Below, piece after piece: positions 52,852 to 61,508 of a stretch of 64,000 nt of DNA. Within the stretch, counting starts at the first letter, position 1. Every line of letters starts with the position of its first letter. The DNA comes from Streptomyces bathyalis (GTDB lineage Bacteria > Actinomycetota > Actinomycetes > Streptomycetales > Streptomycetaceae). The notes under the pieces are model-generated. The model searched no databases. It worked only from the letters and a program-made list of their open reading frames with translations, and had not been told where the DNA came from. The stretch is taken from the NCBI RefSeq assembly GCF_015910445.1, contig NZ_CP048882.1, positions 2,356,001-2,420,000 of the forward strand. Direction: 5' to 3'. Position numbers and translations under genes: made by a program.

Positions 52852-53011
52852 GCGCGCGCCGGCGGAGCCTGCCGGGACAGCGTCCCGAGCACGGCTCACG
52901 CCCGGTCAAGCACCGCCCGTCCGTCCCCGTCGCTCTTTCGGGCGTCGGGGACCAGCCACAGGGCGCCACTGACGACGGCCGCTCCCCCTCGTGCGCCGCG
53001 CAGGTCCCCGC

Positions 53012-53743
53012 TCAGGCCGCCAGCCCCAGCGCCGCCATGCGCTTCGTGTGCGCCTCGGTGATACGGGAGAACATCCGGCCGACCTCGGCCAGGTCGAATC
53101 CGTCCGCGAGGCCGCCCACCAGCATCGTCGAGAGCGCGTCGCGGTCCGCGACCACGCGCTGCGCCTGCGAGAGGGCCTCCCCCATCAGCCGCCGCGCCCA
53201 CAGCGCCAGGCGACCGCCGACGCGCGGGTCCGCCTCGATGGCGCCCCGCACCTTCTCCACGGCGAAGCTCGAATGCCCGCTGTCGTCGAGCACTCCCAGC
53301 ACCAAGGCGCGAGTGTCGGAGTCGAGGCGCGTGGCCACCTCGCGGTAGAAGTCGGCCGCGATCGAGTCGCCGACGTACGCCTTGATCAGGCCCTCGAGCC
53401 AGTCGGAGGGCGCGGTCTGCCGGTGGAACTCGTCCAGTGCCGCGGCGAAGGGCTGCATGGCCTCGGTCGGCTCCGCGTCGATGACCGACAGACGGTCCCG
53501 CAGCTGCGCGAAGTGCTGGAACTCGGCGGACGCCATGGAGGCCAGCTGGGCCTTGTCGGCGAGCGTGGGCGCGAGCTTCGCGTCCTCCGCGAGCCTTTCG
53601 AAGGCGGAAAGTTCCCCGTAGGCCAGTGCACCCAGCAGATCCACCACTGCCGCCCGGTACGTGGGATCGGCGGACGCCTCGGTCCAGTCCTGGGTGGCGA
53701 TCCCTGTGTGCACCGTCTCGGGGCTCTTCCCATTGGTCTCCAT
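53012..53743 (-). CDS. Ferritin-like-fold protein
   Basis: 243 aa, all-alpha. Possible metal ligands lie in ALAYGELSAFERL, SAEFQHFAQLRDRL and the paired helix DSGHSSFAVEKV (Glu and His residues), in the arrangement of ferritin-like four-helix bundles. M. tuberculosis Rv3210c is the equivalent neighbour of rhlE. Actual metal binding is not proven by sequence. TATCGT ends 7 nt before the ATG at 53743 with no clear Shine-Dalgarno sequence, so it may be leaderless. Confidence 0.82.
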   Translation of the reverse strand: METNGKSPETVHTGIATQDWTEASADPTYRAAVVDLLGALAYGELSAFERLAEDAKLAPTLADKAQLASMASAEFQHFAQLRDRLSVIDAEPTEAMQPFAAALDEFHRQTAPSDWLEGLIKAYVGDSIAADFYREVATRLDSDTRALVLGVLDDSGHSSFAVEKVRGAIEADPRVGGRLALWARRLMGEALSQAQRVVADRDALSTMLVGGLADGFDLAEVGRMFSRITEAHTKRMAALGLAA

Positions 53744-54071
53744 GCTGAGCACGATAGCCCGCACCACCTGGCCCGGAAGCCCCTGGTTCCGGCCTCGCAG
53801 GCCACAGTGAACTCGTACACAACAATCGCCCCGGTACACATGCGCGGATCCGGGGTACAGTGATATTGGCTCCCGCCGGACGGCGGGATGCTTGTACGCA
53901 ATAGCGGATGCCCGGTCGGAGGCCCGATCGGCTCCGACCCCGACAGCCCTCCGCGAGGCGCGTGATCCCCACCGTCCCGTGACCATGAGGGACCGCTCGC
54001 GTGAAGTGCGCTTGAGCGAGAGCCAGTGGTCCCGCACAGACCGGCGGGCCGGCAAGTCGCCGCCCCGGTTG
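53744..54071 (+). promoter_or_regulatory. Divergent promoters and structured leader of the DEAD-box gene
   Basis: 328 bp with no gene. A -10-like TACAGT occurs near 53856-53861 for rightward transcription. Two hairpins follow: CCCGCC/GGCGGG (53872-53887) and GGTCGGAG/CTCCGACC (53914-53939). A long structured leader is a common feature of DEAD-box helicase genes and may serve autoregulation or cold response; this is inferred. Confidence 0.5.
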
Positions 54072-55841
54072 ATGCGGTACGACCCTCCTCGCCGCCTCCT
54101 CGCGCGTCACACAGAAGAGGCCAGCATCCTGACCACCACGACTTTCCGCGAACTCGGAATCCTTTCCGAGACTGCCGAGGCTCTCGAAGCCGTCGGCATC
54201 AACACTCCCTTCCCCATCCAGCAGATGACCCTCCCCGTCGCCCTCGCCGGCGGCGATGTGATCGGCCAGGCGAAGACCGGCACCGGCAAGACGCTGGGCT
54301 TCGGCCTTCCGCTGCTCGAATCCGTCACCGTTCCCGCCGACGTCGAGTCCGGGCGGGCCGAGCCGGAGCTGCTCACCGATTCCCCCCAGGCGCTCGTCGT
54401 CGTCCCCACGCGCGAGCTGTGCCAGCAGGTCACGAACGACCTGCTGACGGCGGGCAAGGTCCGCAACGTACGTGTGCTGTCGATCTACGGCGGGCGCGCC
54501 TACGAGCCCCAGGTCGAGGCTCTTCGCAAGGGCGTCGACGTCGTCGTCGGAACCCCCGGACGGCTGCTCGACCTGGCCGGCCAGAAGAAGCTGCGGCTCT
54601 CCGACGTGCGCACACTCGTCCTGGACGAGGCCGATGAGATGCTCGACCTGGGCTTCCTCCCGGACGTCGAGAAGATCATCCAGATGCTCCCGGTGAAGCG
54701 GCAGACCATGCTCTTCTCGGCGACGATGCCGGGGCAGGTCATCTCCCTGGCCCGCCGTTACATGAGCCGCCCCACCCACATCCGCGCCTCCGAGCCGGAC
54801 GACGTCGGCCAGACTGTGGCCAACACCACACAGCACGCCTTCCGCGCCCACTCCATGGACAAGCAGGAGATGGTGGCCCGCATACTGCAGGCCGAGGGCT
54901 GCGAGCTCGCGATGATCTTCTGCCGCACGAAGCGGACGGCAGCCGACGTCGCCGACCAGCTCACCCGGCGCGGCTTCGCCGCCGGCTCCGTACACGGCGA
55001 CCTGGGCCAGGGCGCGCGGGAGCAGGCGCTGCGCGCCTTCCGCAACGGCAAGGTCAACGTCCTGGTCTGCACGGACGTGGCCGCACGGGGCATCGACGTC
55101 GACAATGTGACGCACGTCATCAACTACCAGACCCCCGAGGACGAGAAGACCTATCTGCACCGGATCGGCCGCACCGGCCGGGCCGGCGCCTCCGGTACGG
55201 CAGTGACGCTCGTCGACTGGGACGACATCCCGCGCTGGCAGCTGATCAACAAGGCGCTGGAGCTCGGGCTGCCCGACCCGGAGGAGACCTACTCCACCTC
55301 TCCGCACCTCTACGAGGCGCTCGGCATCGCCGAGGGCACCAAGGGCGTTCTGCCGCGTGGCGAGCGCACCCGTGCGGGCCTCTCGGCGGAACAGGTCGAG
55401 GACCTGGGCGAGACGGGACGTGGTCCGGCTCGCGGCCGTGGCGGCCGTGGCCAGGACGGCGAATCCGAGCGCCCGAAGCGCACCCGCCCGCCGCGCCAGC
55501 GGCGCCGTACGCGCAACGGCAGGCCCCTCGGTGACGACAACTCGGCGGCGCCGACGGGCGCTGCCGAAGGCGCGCCCGTCACGCCGGCAGGCGGGTCGGA
55601 CGAGGACGGCACGAGCGCGCGCAAGCCGCGCCGCAGGCGCCGCACTCGCAGCTCCGCCGCCAGCGCGGCCTCCGGGGGCGCCGCCGAGGGGTCCGCGGGC
55701 GCCACAGCCACCGCCACGGCGGACGGCGGCCAGCGGGGCGCCGCTGGCGAGGAGGGCGCCAAGCCGCGCCGCAGGCGCCGCACCCGCGGCGGCAACGGCA
55801 CCAGCGCCGCACAGCAGCCGAAGGCGAGCCCCGAGAGCTGA
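54072..55841 (+). CDS. DEAD-box RNA helicase (RhlE-like)
   Basis: About 589 aa. Helicase motifs: Q motif FPIQQMTLP, AKTGTGKTLGFGLPLL (I), PTRELCQQV (Ia), GTPGRLLD (Ib), LDEADEMLDLG (II, DEAD), FSATMP (III), IFCRTKRTA (IV), TDVAARGID (V) and HRIGRTGRAG (VI). The C-terminal 190 residues are disordered, rich in Arg/Gly and KPRRRRRTR blocks, typical of an RNA-binding tail. Family alignment begins at TTTTFRELG; a CTG at 54129 with GAAGAGG upstream is a strong candidate start, while the ATG at 54072 adds 19 residues. M. tuberculosis Rv3211 is similar. Role: RNA unwinding, probably ribosome or mRNA turnover. Confidence 0.9.
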   Translation: MRYDPPRRLLARHTEEASILTTTTFRELGILSETAEALEAVGINTPFPIQQMTLPVALAGGDVIGQAKTGTGKTLGFGLPLLESVTVPADVESGRAEPELLTDSPQALVVVPTRELCQQVTNDLLTAGKVRNVRVLSIYGGRAYEPQVEALRKGVDVVVGTPGRLLDLAGQKKLRLSDVRTLVLDEADEMLDLGFLPDVEKIIQMLPVKRQTMLFSATMPGQVISLARRYMSRPTHIRASEPDDVGQTVANTTQHAFRAHSMDKQEMVARILQAEGCELAMIFCRTKRTAADVADQLTRRGFAAGSVHGDLGQGAREQALRAFRNGKVNVLVCTDVAARGIDVDNVTHVINYQTPEDEKTYLHRIGRTGRAGASGTAVTLVDWDDIPRWQLINKALELGLPDPEETYSTSPHLYEALGIAEGTKGVLPRGERTRAGLSAEQVEDLGETGRGPARGRGGRGQDGESERPKRTRPPRQRRRTRNGRPLGDDNSAAPTGAAEGAPVTPAGGSDEDGTSARKPRRRRRTRSSAASAASGGAAEGSAGATATATADGGQRGAAGEEGAKPRRRRRTRGGNGTSAAQQPKASPES

Positions 55842-55859
55842 TCCGCTGACGCATCGCGC

Positions 55860-55897
55860 CGAGGCCCGGCCGTCCCGATGAGGGGCGCCGGGCCTCG
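55860..55897 (+). terminator. Terminator after the DEAD-box gene
   Basis: CGAGGCCCGGC (55860-55870) pairs with GCCGGGCCTCG (55887-55897), 11 bp, with a 16-nt loop. Confidence 0.65.
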
Positions 55898-55978
55898 CGG
55901 TGTGCGCGGGCCGCTCCGGCCACGGGCGAGCACGTGCGCGGCGGTGCCCCGCGGCGGCGGTAGCGGTAGCGTCCTCGC

Positions 55979-56866
55979 ATGAGCAAGCCGCCGTCCCTCG
56001 GGCTGCCGCCCACAGTCCGCGCGTACCGACTGCCCACGGTGCGCGGAGAGTTCGCCGTACACGACGCGGGCGAACCCCGTCTCGGTACGGCGTTGCTGCT
56101 GCCCGGTTTCACCGGCAGCAAGGAGGACTTCCTCGCCCTGCTCGACCCGCTCGCCGGCATGGGCTACCGGGTCGTCGCGGCCGACGGGCGCGGCCAGTAC
56201 GAGACGGGCGGCCCGCGCGAGGAGTCCGCGTACGCGCAGCCGGAGCTCGCCCGGGACGTGCACGCCCTCACCGCGGCGCTCCGGGAGGACGGAGCCCCCG
56301 GCGTCCATCTGCTCGGGCACTCGCTGGGCGGCCTCATCGCGCGAGCCGCCGTCATGCAGGACGATTCGCCCTTCCTGTCCCTCACCCTCATGAGCAGTGG
56401 TCCCGCCGCCGTCGCCGCGTCCCAGCAGCACCGTCTGAAGATGCTGCTGGGGGCGCTCGGGGTGATGGAGATGGAGGAGATCTGGCTGGCGATGTGCGAG
56501 CTGGACCCCGTCGAGGCGGCCGATGAGGATACGCCCCCCGAAGTGGCCGCCTTCCTCCACCGCCGCTGGATGGCGAATGTGCCGGAACAACTCTCCGCCA
56601 CCGCACAGCAGTTGCTCGGCGAGCCGGACAGGATCGACGAACTCACCGCCGCCCTGTCCCACCGGGCGGAGCCCCTCCCCGTGCATGTGCTCTCCGGCTC
56701 CGAGGACTACGCCTGGCCGGTGCCGCTGCTGGACGAGACCGCCCTGCGGCTGGGCGCCGCCCGCACCGTCGTGGACGGTGCGGGCCACTCGCCGAACGCC
56801 GAGCGTCCGGAGGAGACGGCCCGCGCGCTCGCGTCGTTCTGGGGCGGCTGCGGCCTCAGCCGGTGA
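55979..56866 (+). CDS. Alpha/beta hydrolase
   Basis: 295 aa. LLPGFTGSKED (oxyanion region), HLLGHSLGGLIARAAV (nucleophile Ser), LSGSEDYAWPVP (Asp) and DGAGHSPNAERP (His) make a full triad. Substrate unknown. TAGCGT lies 6 nt before the ATG and there is no ribosome binding site, suggesting a leaderless mRNA. Its 3' end overlaps the end of the leftward PHP gene by 11 bp. Confidence 0.87.
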   Translation: MSKPPSLGLPPTVRAYRLPTVRGEFAVHDAGEPRLGTALLLPGFTGSKEDFLALLDPLAGMGYRVVAADGRGQYETGGPREESAYAQPELARDVHALTAALREDGAPGVHLLGHSLGGLIARAAVMQDDSPFLSLTLMSSGPAAVAASQQHRLKMLLGALGVMEMEEIWLAMCELDPVEAADEDTPPEVAAFLHRRWMANVPEQLSATAQQLLGEPDRIDELTAALSHRAEPLPVHVLSGSEDYAWPVPLLDETALRLGAARTVVDGAGHSPNAERPEETARALASFWGGCGLSR

Positions 56867-57749
56867 CGGAGCCGGTCGCCCGGCCGGCCCCGGCGTCCTC
56901 GCCGGACCCCGTGACGGGCGCGGCGCCGGACGCTCGGGAGACGATCTCCTCGTAGACCCCGGGATCCGTGGTGTACTCGCCCAGAACGCAGCTCTTGCGG
57001 CTGCCGTGGTAGTCGCTGGAGCCGGTGGCGAGCAGCCCGAGGTCGCCGGCGAGAACGTGCAGACGGGCCCGGGTGGCCGGTTCGTGGTCCATGTGGTCGG
57101 CCTCGATGCCGTCCAGCCCTGCGGCGGCCAGATCCGCGATCGCGCTCTCCGGTACGCACTGGCCGCGCTTGGCGGCGAGCGGATGCGCGAAGACGGCGAC
57201 GCCGCCCGCCGCCTTGATCAGACGCAGCGCGTCGAACGGATCGAGCTCGTGCTTCTCCGCATACGCCCGCCCGTCGTTCGCGATCCACTCCTCTGTGAAC
57301 GCGTCCGAGACGCTCGCGACGACGCCGGCCTCGACCATCGCCGTGGCGATGTGCGGGCGGCCCACCGCGCCGTCGCCCGCGATCTCCTGCACCCGCTCCC
57401 ATGTCACGTCGACGCCGAGGTCCCGCAGCTTGCCGACCATGCTGCGGGCGCGCGGGACGCGGTCGTCGCGCACGAGCTCGCGCTCGCGGGCGAACTCGGG
57501 CTCGGCCGGGTCGAAGAGGTAGGCCAGCATGTGCAGGCTGACGCCGTCGAGACGGCACGAGAGCTCCGCACCGGTGACGAGGGTGAGTCCTCGGGGCAGG
57601 GCGCGCACGGCGGCCTCGTGGCCGGAGACGGTGTCGTGGTCCGTCAGCGCGACGACGTCGAGCCCGGCGGCAGCCGCTTCCCCGACGAGCTCCTCCGGGG
57701 TGTCCGTGCCGTCCGAGGCGGTGGAGTGGGTGTGCAGATCGATGCGCAC
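56856..57749 (-). CDS. PHP-domain phosphoesterase
   Basis: 297 aa. Metal motifs: DLHTHSTASDG at the N terminus (HxH), LTDHDTVSG, GAELSC, FAHPLAAK and TGSSDYHG. Closest in form to the YciV/RnaseAM class (5'-3' exonuclease or 3',5'-nucleoside bisphosphatase activity), but the substrate is inferred. The GTG at 57749 (VRIDLHTHS) is preceded by TGGAG. The frame open upstream is not supported. Confidence 0.87.
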   Translation of the reverse strand: MRIDLHTHSTASDGTDTPEELVGEAAAAGLDVVALTDHDTVSGHEAAVRALPRGLTLVTGAELSCRLDGVSLHMLAYLFDPAEPEFARERELVRDDRVPRARSMVGKLRDLGVDVTWERVQEIAGDGAVGRPHIATAMVEAGVVASVSDAFTEEWIANDGRAYAEKHELDPFDALRLIKAAGGVAVFAHPLAAKRGQCVPESAIADLAAAGLDGIEADHMDHEPATRARLHVLAGDLGLLATGSSDYHGSRKSCVLGEYTTDPGVYEEIVSRASGAAPVTGSGEDAGAGRATGSVTG

Positions 57750-57877
57750 GAGGAGGGCTCCAGCTGCGGGACGGCGACGTACGGCGGCAGAGTCCCAGGA
57801 TAGTCGCGGCCCCGGCGCTCCCCGGGGGCCGGGCACGGGCGACGACCACGGCGGCGAAGGCGGAGAAGCGTGCGGGG

Positions 57878-58516
57878 TCAGGAGATGATGCGCGGCGACA
57901 GCGTGCCGCACGGCAGCAGGTCGACCTCCGCGCCGGCGTCGCGCAGATCCGTGAGGACGAGTTCGTCGTACAGCAGCAGCCCCGACTGCTCGGGCCACAC
58001 GATCGCCCACAGCCACAGCCCGCGTGCCTCGCCCGCGAACACGGCCCTGTCACTCGCCGAGCCCCCCACGTGCCACAGCGGTGTGGGCCTCCCGGCGGCG
58101 AGCACCTTCACGGGCGGCGGCTTGTCGACGCACATCCCGGGTCCAGGATCAGGGCCGTCGATGCCCGCGTAGCGCGCACCGAGCCCGACACCCAACTCCT
58201 CTGCCACCAGGATGAGTTCGCCCGGACCTCCGAGCGGGCCGGGACCTGAGCAGGCCACCGCGGTCGCGCGGGCGCCGCTGCGGTCGTCGCCCGCGCAGGC
58301 GACGCCGGAGAAGAGCCAGCCCACGGGCAGCGGCCACGGCATCCAGACGGGCACCTTCGTACGGCCGACGGCCACGGCGAGAGCTTCGACGCTGGGGGGA
58401 ACGACGGGCTGCAACGGGTGCACCGTGCCGTGCAGATCGCACTGCCAGGTGTCGGCGAAGAGTCCGGGCGCCCGTACCCGGCCACCGCACTTCGGGCAAC
58501 TGGGTTCGCCCCTCAT
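57878..58516 (-). CDS. DUF6758 family protein with N-terminal zinc ribbon
   Basis: 212 aa. MRGEPSCPKCGGRVRAPG and WQCDLHG form a CxxC...CxxH zinc ribbon. The rest (VPVWMPWPLPVGWLFSGVAC, ATAVACSGPGPLGG, GLGARYAGIDGPDPGPG) is a conserved actinobacterial domain of unknown function. The Met at 58516 is chosen over a TTG at 58525. It is upstream of the PHP gene in the same direction, 128 bp away. Confidence 0.82.
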   Translation of the reverse strand: MRGEPSCPKCGGRVRAPGLFADTWQCDLHGTVHPLQPVVPPSVEALAVAVGRTKVPVWMPWPLPVGWLFSGVACAGDDRSGARATAVACSGPGPLGGPGELILVAEELGVGLGARYAGIDGPDPGPGMCVDKPPPVKVLAAGRPTPLWHVGGSASDRAVFAGEARGLWLWAIVWPEQSGLLLYDELVLTDLRDAGAEVDLLPCGTLSPRIIS

Positions 58517-58633
58517 GTTGAACAACGGTGCTCCCCGGTGGGCCCCGCGTCAAGGACGATCACCTCGCCAAGACGGCCGGAGGAGCGCGGACGCCGTCCG
58601 TACGCCCGATTTCCGGCCGCGCGGGCCCCTCGC

Positions 58634-59221
58634 TCAGCCCGCCAGCGGGACGGCCTCACGCAGCGGATCACGCAGATCGGTGCCGTGCCGGAGCCAGCGC
58701 TCCTGAAGCGCCTCCGCTCCCCGTGCCCGCTTCCACGCCGCCTCGTTGGGCGTCATCGGCAGCAGCGGGAGGAAACGCACCGGCTCCAAAGGGGCGTCGA
58801 GCTCCAAGTCCTCGACCAGACCGCCCGGTTCGGCCACCAGCACGGAGGTGAACGCGGCCCCGGGCCACAGCGGCTCACCGATGTCCAGTGAGGCACCGGG
58901 CGCCACGACGACCCCTTCGACCTGCGGGGAGGCCGCGAGCACGGCGAGCGGCCGCAGCACCTTGTCGGTCTCCGCGGCTCCGGCCCGTACGGACAGCACC
59001 AGTTCGGCGCGTGGCCCTTTCTCCGGGTCGGCGAGCACCGCCGCGGGATCGGTCATGGGGGCGGCGGACATCCCGAGCGTCGCGTAACGCACGATGCCGT
59101 CGTCCAGGAACCGCAGGACCTCGATGCGTTCGGTACCGAGAAAGGTCACCGAAGCTCGCGCGTCCGGCTCGCCCAGCGCCGAACGCAGCCGTGCCTCCAC
59201 CAGTTCCGCTACGACTGCCAT
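58634..59221 (-). CDS. Suppressor-of-fused-domain protein
   Basis: 195-aa soluble protein of the bacterial SUFU-domain family: VTFLGTERIEVLRFLDDGIV RY and PRAELVLSVRAG in the first half, VVAPGASLDIGEPLWPGAAF and VRFLPLLPMTPNEAAWKR in the second. Role unknown; in some bacteria such genes belong to immunity systems, but this one sits in a housekeeping context. TATGCT ends 6 nt before the ATG at 59221, so it may be leaderless. Confidence 0.78.
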   Translation of the reverse strand: MAVVAELVEARLRSALGEPDARASVTFLGTERIEVLRFLDDGIVRYATLGMSAAPMTDPAAVLADPEKGPRAELVLSVRAGAAETDKVLRPLAVLAASPQVEGVVVAPGASLDIGEPLWPGAAFTSVLVAEPGGLVEDLELDAPLEPVRFLPLLPMTPNEAAWKRARGAEALQERWLRHGTDLRDPLREAVPLAG

Positions 59222-59711
59222 GAAGCGAGCATAATCGCGTAAGGACGAGGCAAAGAGATGCCTCCGGCCGCTCGAACGGACACGGCACCGCCTGACCGGT
59301 GTTACCGTTGGCTGCTGGTCAGGCATGCGAATCGTCCCCCGACGGGGACCGGCCGGAGGAGGTGGGACTGACATGGATCCGAGTCGACCGTGCAGTACCA
59401 ACTGCTCTTCCGTCGCAGACCCGCGCCCCCACTCCTGAGCGCCCTACTCCCCAGCCGTTTCGGCGGTGAAACCTCACGGGGAGGCTTTTTCCCGGGGCCG
59501 TTCTCCACGGGTTCCGCAAGATGCGCGGGACGGAAGAGCGCAGAGCTCGCTCCACCCCGTCCCGACAGCGAATCACCGAACGCCGTCGCGACCGGCACCG
59601 AGCGGTACCCGCTTTGCAGACCTCCGGCCGTCGAAGCACCGTGACGCATCCGTAGGTCCACATTCCGGGCAGCGCTGAGCCGGGCCGTGCGGCACCGAAA
59701 AGGAGCCCAGC
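59222..59711 (+). promoter_or_regulatory. Structured leader region of corA
   Basis: 490 bp with no long gene. A -10-like TACCGT is at 59303-59308. Hairpins: CCTGACC/GGTCAGG (59291-59323) and GTCCCC/GGGGAC (59334-59349). The 21-codon leader ORF follows. A hairpin CCTC/GAGG (59472-59484) is followed by TTTTT at 59486-59490, a candidate attenuator. About 220 nt remain before corA. Confidence 0.55.
59373..59438 (+). CDS. 21-aa leader peptide upstream of corA
   Basis: The ORF starts at ATG 59373 with a strong GGAGGAGGTG box 8-9 nt upstream and stops with TGA at 59436. The peptide begins MDPSRPCSTN and ends SSVADPRPHS, so it is rich in Asp-Pro, Ser and Cys. The strong ribosome binding site and the T-tract hairpin 31 nt after the stop fit a translation-coupled attenuator. 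It is reminiscent of the Asp/Pro-rich start of enterobacterial MgtL leader peptides, which sense magnesium. Expression is not proven. Confidence 0.6.
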   Translation: MDPSRPCSTNCSSVADPRPHS

Positions 59712-60827
59712 ATGTCGATGATCCGAGACCTGCGCGCCGCCGTCCGCCCCTCACTGCGCAAGGGCAGCCGCTCGGCTTACCCGTACGAGAACACCCGCAC
59801 CGACGCGGCCGGCACCGCTGTCGTCGACTGCGCCGTCTACCGCGACGGACGGCGCGTCGACGCGAACCTGAGCCCCGACGAGGCGCTGCGCCGCGTGCGC
59901 GCCAGCGGGGGCCACGAGTTCGTGTGGATCGGTCTGCACGAGCCCACGGAGAGGGAGTTCTCCGGCATCGCCACCGAGTACGGGCTGCACCCGCTGGCCG
60001 TCGAGGACGCGGTGCAGGCGCACCAGCGCCCGAAGCTGGAGCGCTACGACGACAGCGTGTTCACCGTCTTCAAGACCATCCACTACGTGGAGCACGCCGA
60101 ACTCACCGCGACCAGCGAGGTGGTGGAGACCGGCGAGGTGATGTGTTTCACAGGCCGGGACTACATCATCACGGTGCGCCACGGCGGCCAGGGCTCGCTG
60201 CGGGCCCTGCGGCACCGCATGGAGGACGACGCCGAACTGCTCTCCAAGGGCCCGTCCGTGGTGCTGCACGCGATCGCGGACCAGACGGTGGACGGCTATC
60301 TCGCGGTTGCCGACGCCGTCCAGGACGACATCGACGAGGTGGAGATCGAGGTCTTCTCGAACACCACGGGCACCGGACGGCGCGGCGGCGACGCGGGACG
60401 CATCTACCAGCTCAAGCGCGAGGTCCTGGAGTTCAAGCGGGCCGTCTCTCCGCTGCTGCGCCCGATGCAGCTGGTGAGCGAGCGGCCGATGCAGGTGATC
60501 GACCCGGAGATCCAGAAGTACTTCCGCGACGTCGCCGACCACCTGACCCGGGTCAACGAGCAGGTGCTGGCCTTCGACGACCTTCTCAACTCGATCCTCC
60601 AGGCCAACCTCGCCCAGGCGACCGTCGCGCAGAACGAGGACATGCGCAAGATCACCTCGTGGGCTGCGATCTTCGCCGTGCCGACCATGATCGCCGGCAT
60701 CTACGGGATGAACTTCAAGTACATGCCTGAACTGGGCTGGAAATACGGCTATCCGACGGTGATGGCCGTCACGGTCACGATCTGCGTCGCCATCTATCGC
60801 GGTTTCAAGCGCAACGGGTGGCTCTGA
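59712..60827 (+). CDS. corA: CorA-family magnesium/cobalt channel
   Basis: 371 aa. A large cytosolic N domain is followed by the stalk helix and two C-terminal transmembrane segments, with the signature YGMNF between them (IAGIYGMNFKYMPELGW). Pentameric Mg2+ channel of the inner membrane. AAAAGGAG precedes the ATG. No terminator is clear after it. The upstream leader suggests regulation by translation of a small peptide. Confidence 0.92.
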   Translation: MSMIRDLRAAVRPSLRKGSRSAYPYENTRTDAAGTAVVDCAVYRDGRRVDANLSPDEALRRVRASGGHEFVWIGLHEPTEREFSGIATEYGLHPLAVEDAVQAHQRPKLERYDDSVFTVFKTIHYVEHAELTATSEVVETGEVMCFTGRDYIITVRHGGQGSLRALRHRMEDDAELLSKGPSVVLHAIADQTVDGYLAVADAVQDDIDEVEIEVFSNTTGTGRRGGDAGRIYQLKREVLEFKRAVSPLLRPMQLVSERPMQVIDPEIQKYFRDVADHLTRVNEQVLAFDDLLNSILQANLAQATVAQNEDMRKITSWAAIFAVPTMIAGIYGMNFKYMPELGWKYGYPTVMAVTVTICVAIYRGFKRNGWL

Positions 60828-60933
60828 CGAGGGGCATCGCCGGACGGAGTTGACGCACGACGTTGACGACCGGAGGCGACAGGCGGCCACTGCACCTCCG
60901 GCCCCTCCGGCTCCGGCCCAGTAGCCTGCGCAC

Positions 60934-61464
60934 ATGACGCTGCTCGATCACGCCCTTATCGAGGAGGCCAGCAAGAAGTCCGGCCTCATCTGGGTGCGCG
61001 GCCCGGAGGGCCCTCCGCGCGCCCTGTGGCACGTGTGGCACGACGGCGCCGTCTGCATCGTCGGCGGCGGTCCGCTCGAACAGCCCCTCGACGGACTCGG
61101 GTTGAGGGACGGCGGCACGGCCACGGTCAGCGTGCGCAGCAAGGACAAGGGCGGCCGCCTGGTCGTCTGGCCTGCGCGCGTCACCGAGTTGGCGCCGCAC
61201 GGCGAGCGGTGGGAGACCGTCGTCGGCGAGCTGAGGGGCAAGCGGCTCAACGCGCCCGACTTTCCCACGCTGTCCGAGCGCTGGGCGCGCGAGTGCCGGG
61301 TGCTGAGGCTGGAGCCCGCGGGTGTGCCCGTGGAGAAGCCCGGTGCCATGCCGGACGATTCGCAGGCGGCGGCTCCCCTGCCTACGCCCGCGACGACCCG
61401 ACGCCGCATCCCCGTGGGCCTGCCCAGGCTGCTCTTCCGCAGGCGCCGCCAGCACGGCGCGTAA
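60934..61464 (+). CDS. Conserved hypothetical protein
   Basis: 176 aa. N-terminal LDHALIEEASKKSGLIWVRG and GPPRALWHVWHDGAVCIVGG give a beta-rich fold resembling split-barrel flavin/F420-type proteins, but no motif settles it. The C-terminal 60 residues are Arg/Pro-rich with TTRRRIPVGLPRLLFRRRR. TAGCCT ends 6 nt before the ATG and there is no ribosome binding site, suggesting leaderless translation. Confidence 0.7.
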   Translation: MTLLDHALIEEASKKSGLIWVRGPEGPPRALWHVWHDGAVCIVGGGPLEQPLDGLGLRDGGTATVSVRSKDKGGRLVVWPARVTELAPHGERWETVVGELRGKRLNAPDFPTLSERWARECRVLRLEPAGVPVEKPGAMPDDSQAAAPLPTPATTRRRIPVGLPRLLFRRRRQHGA

Positions 61465-61508
61465 CACAAGGGGAAGCCGGGTCCTGACAGGGCGCCGGGC
61501 TCGGCGGC

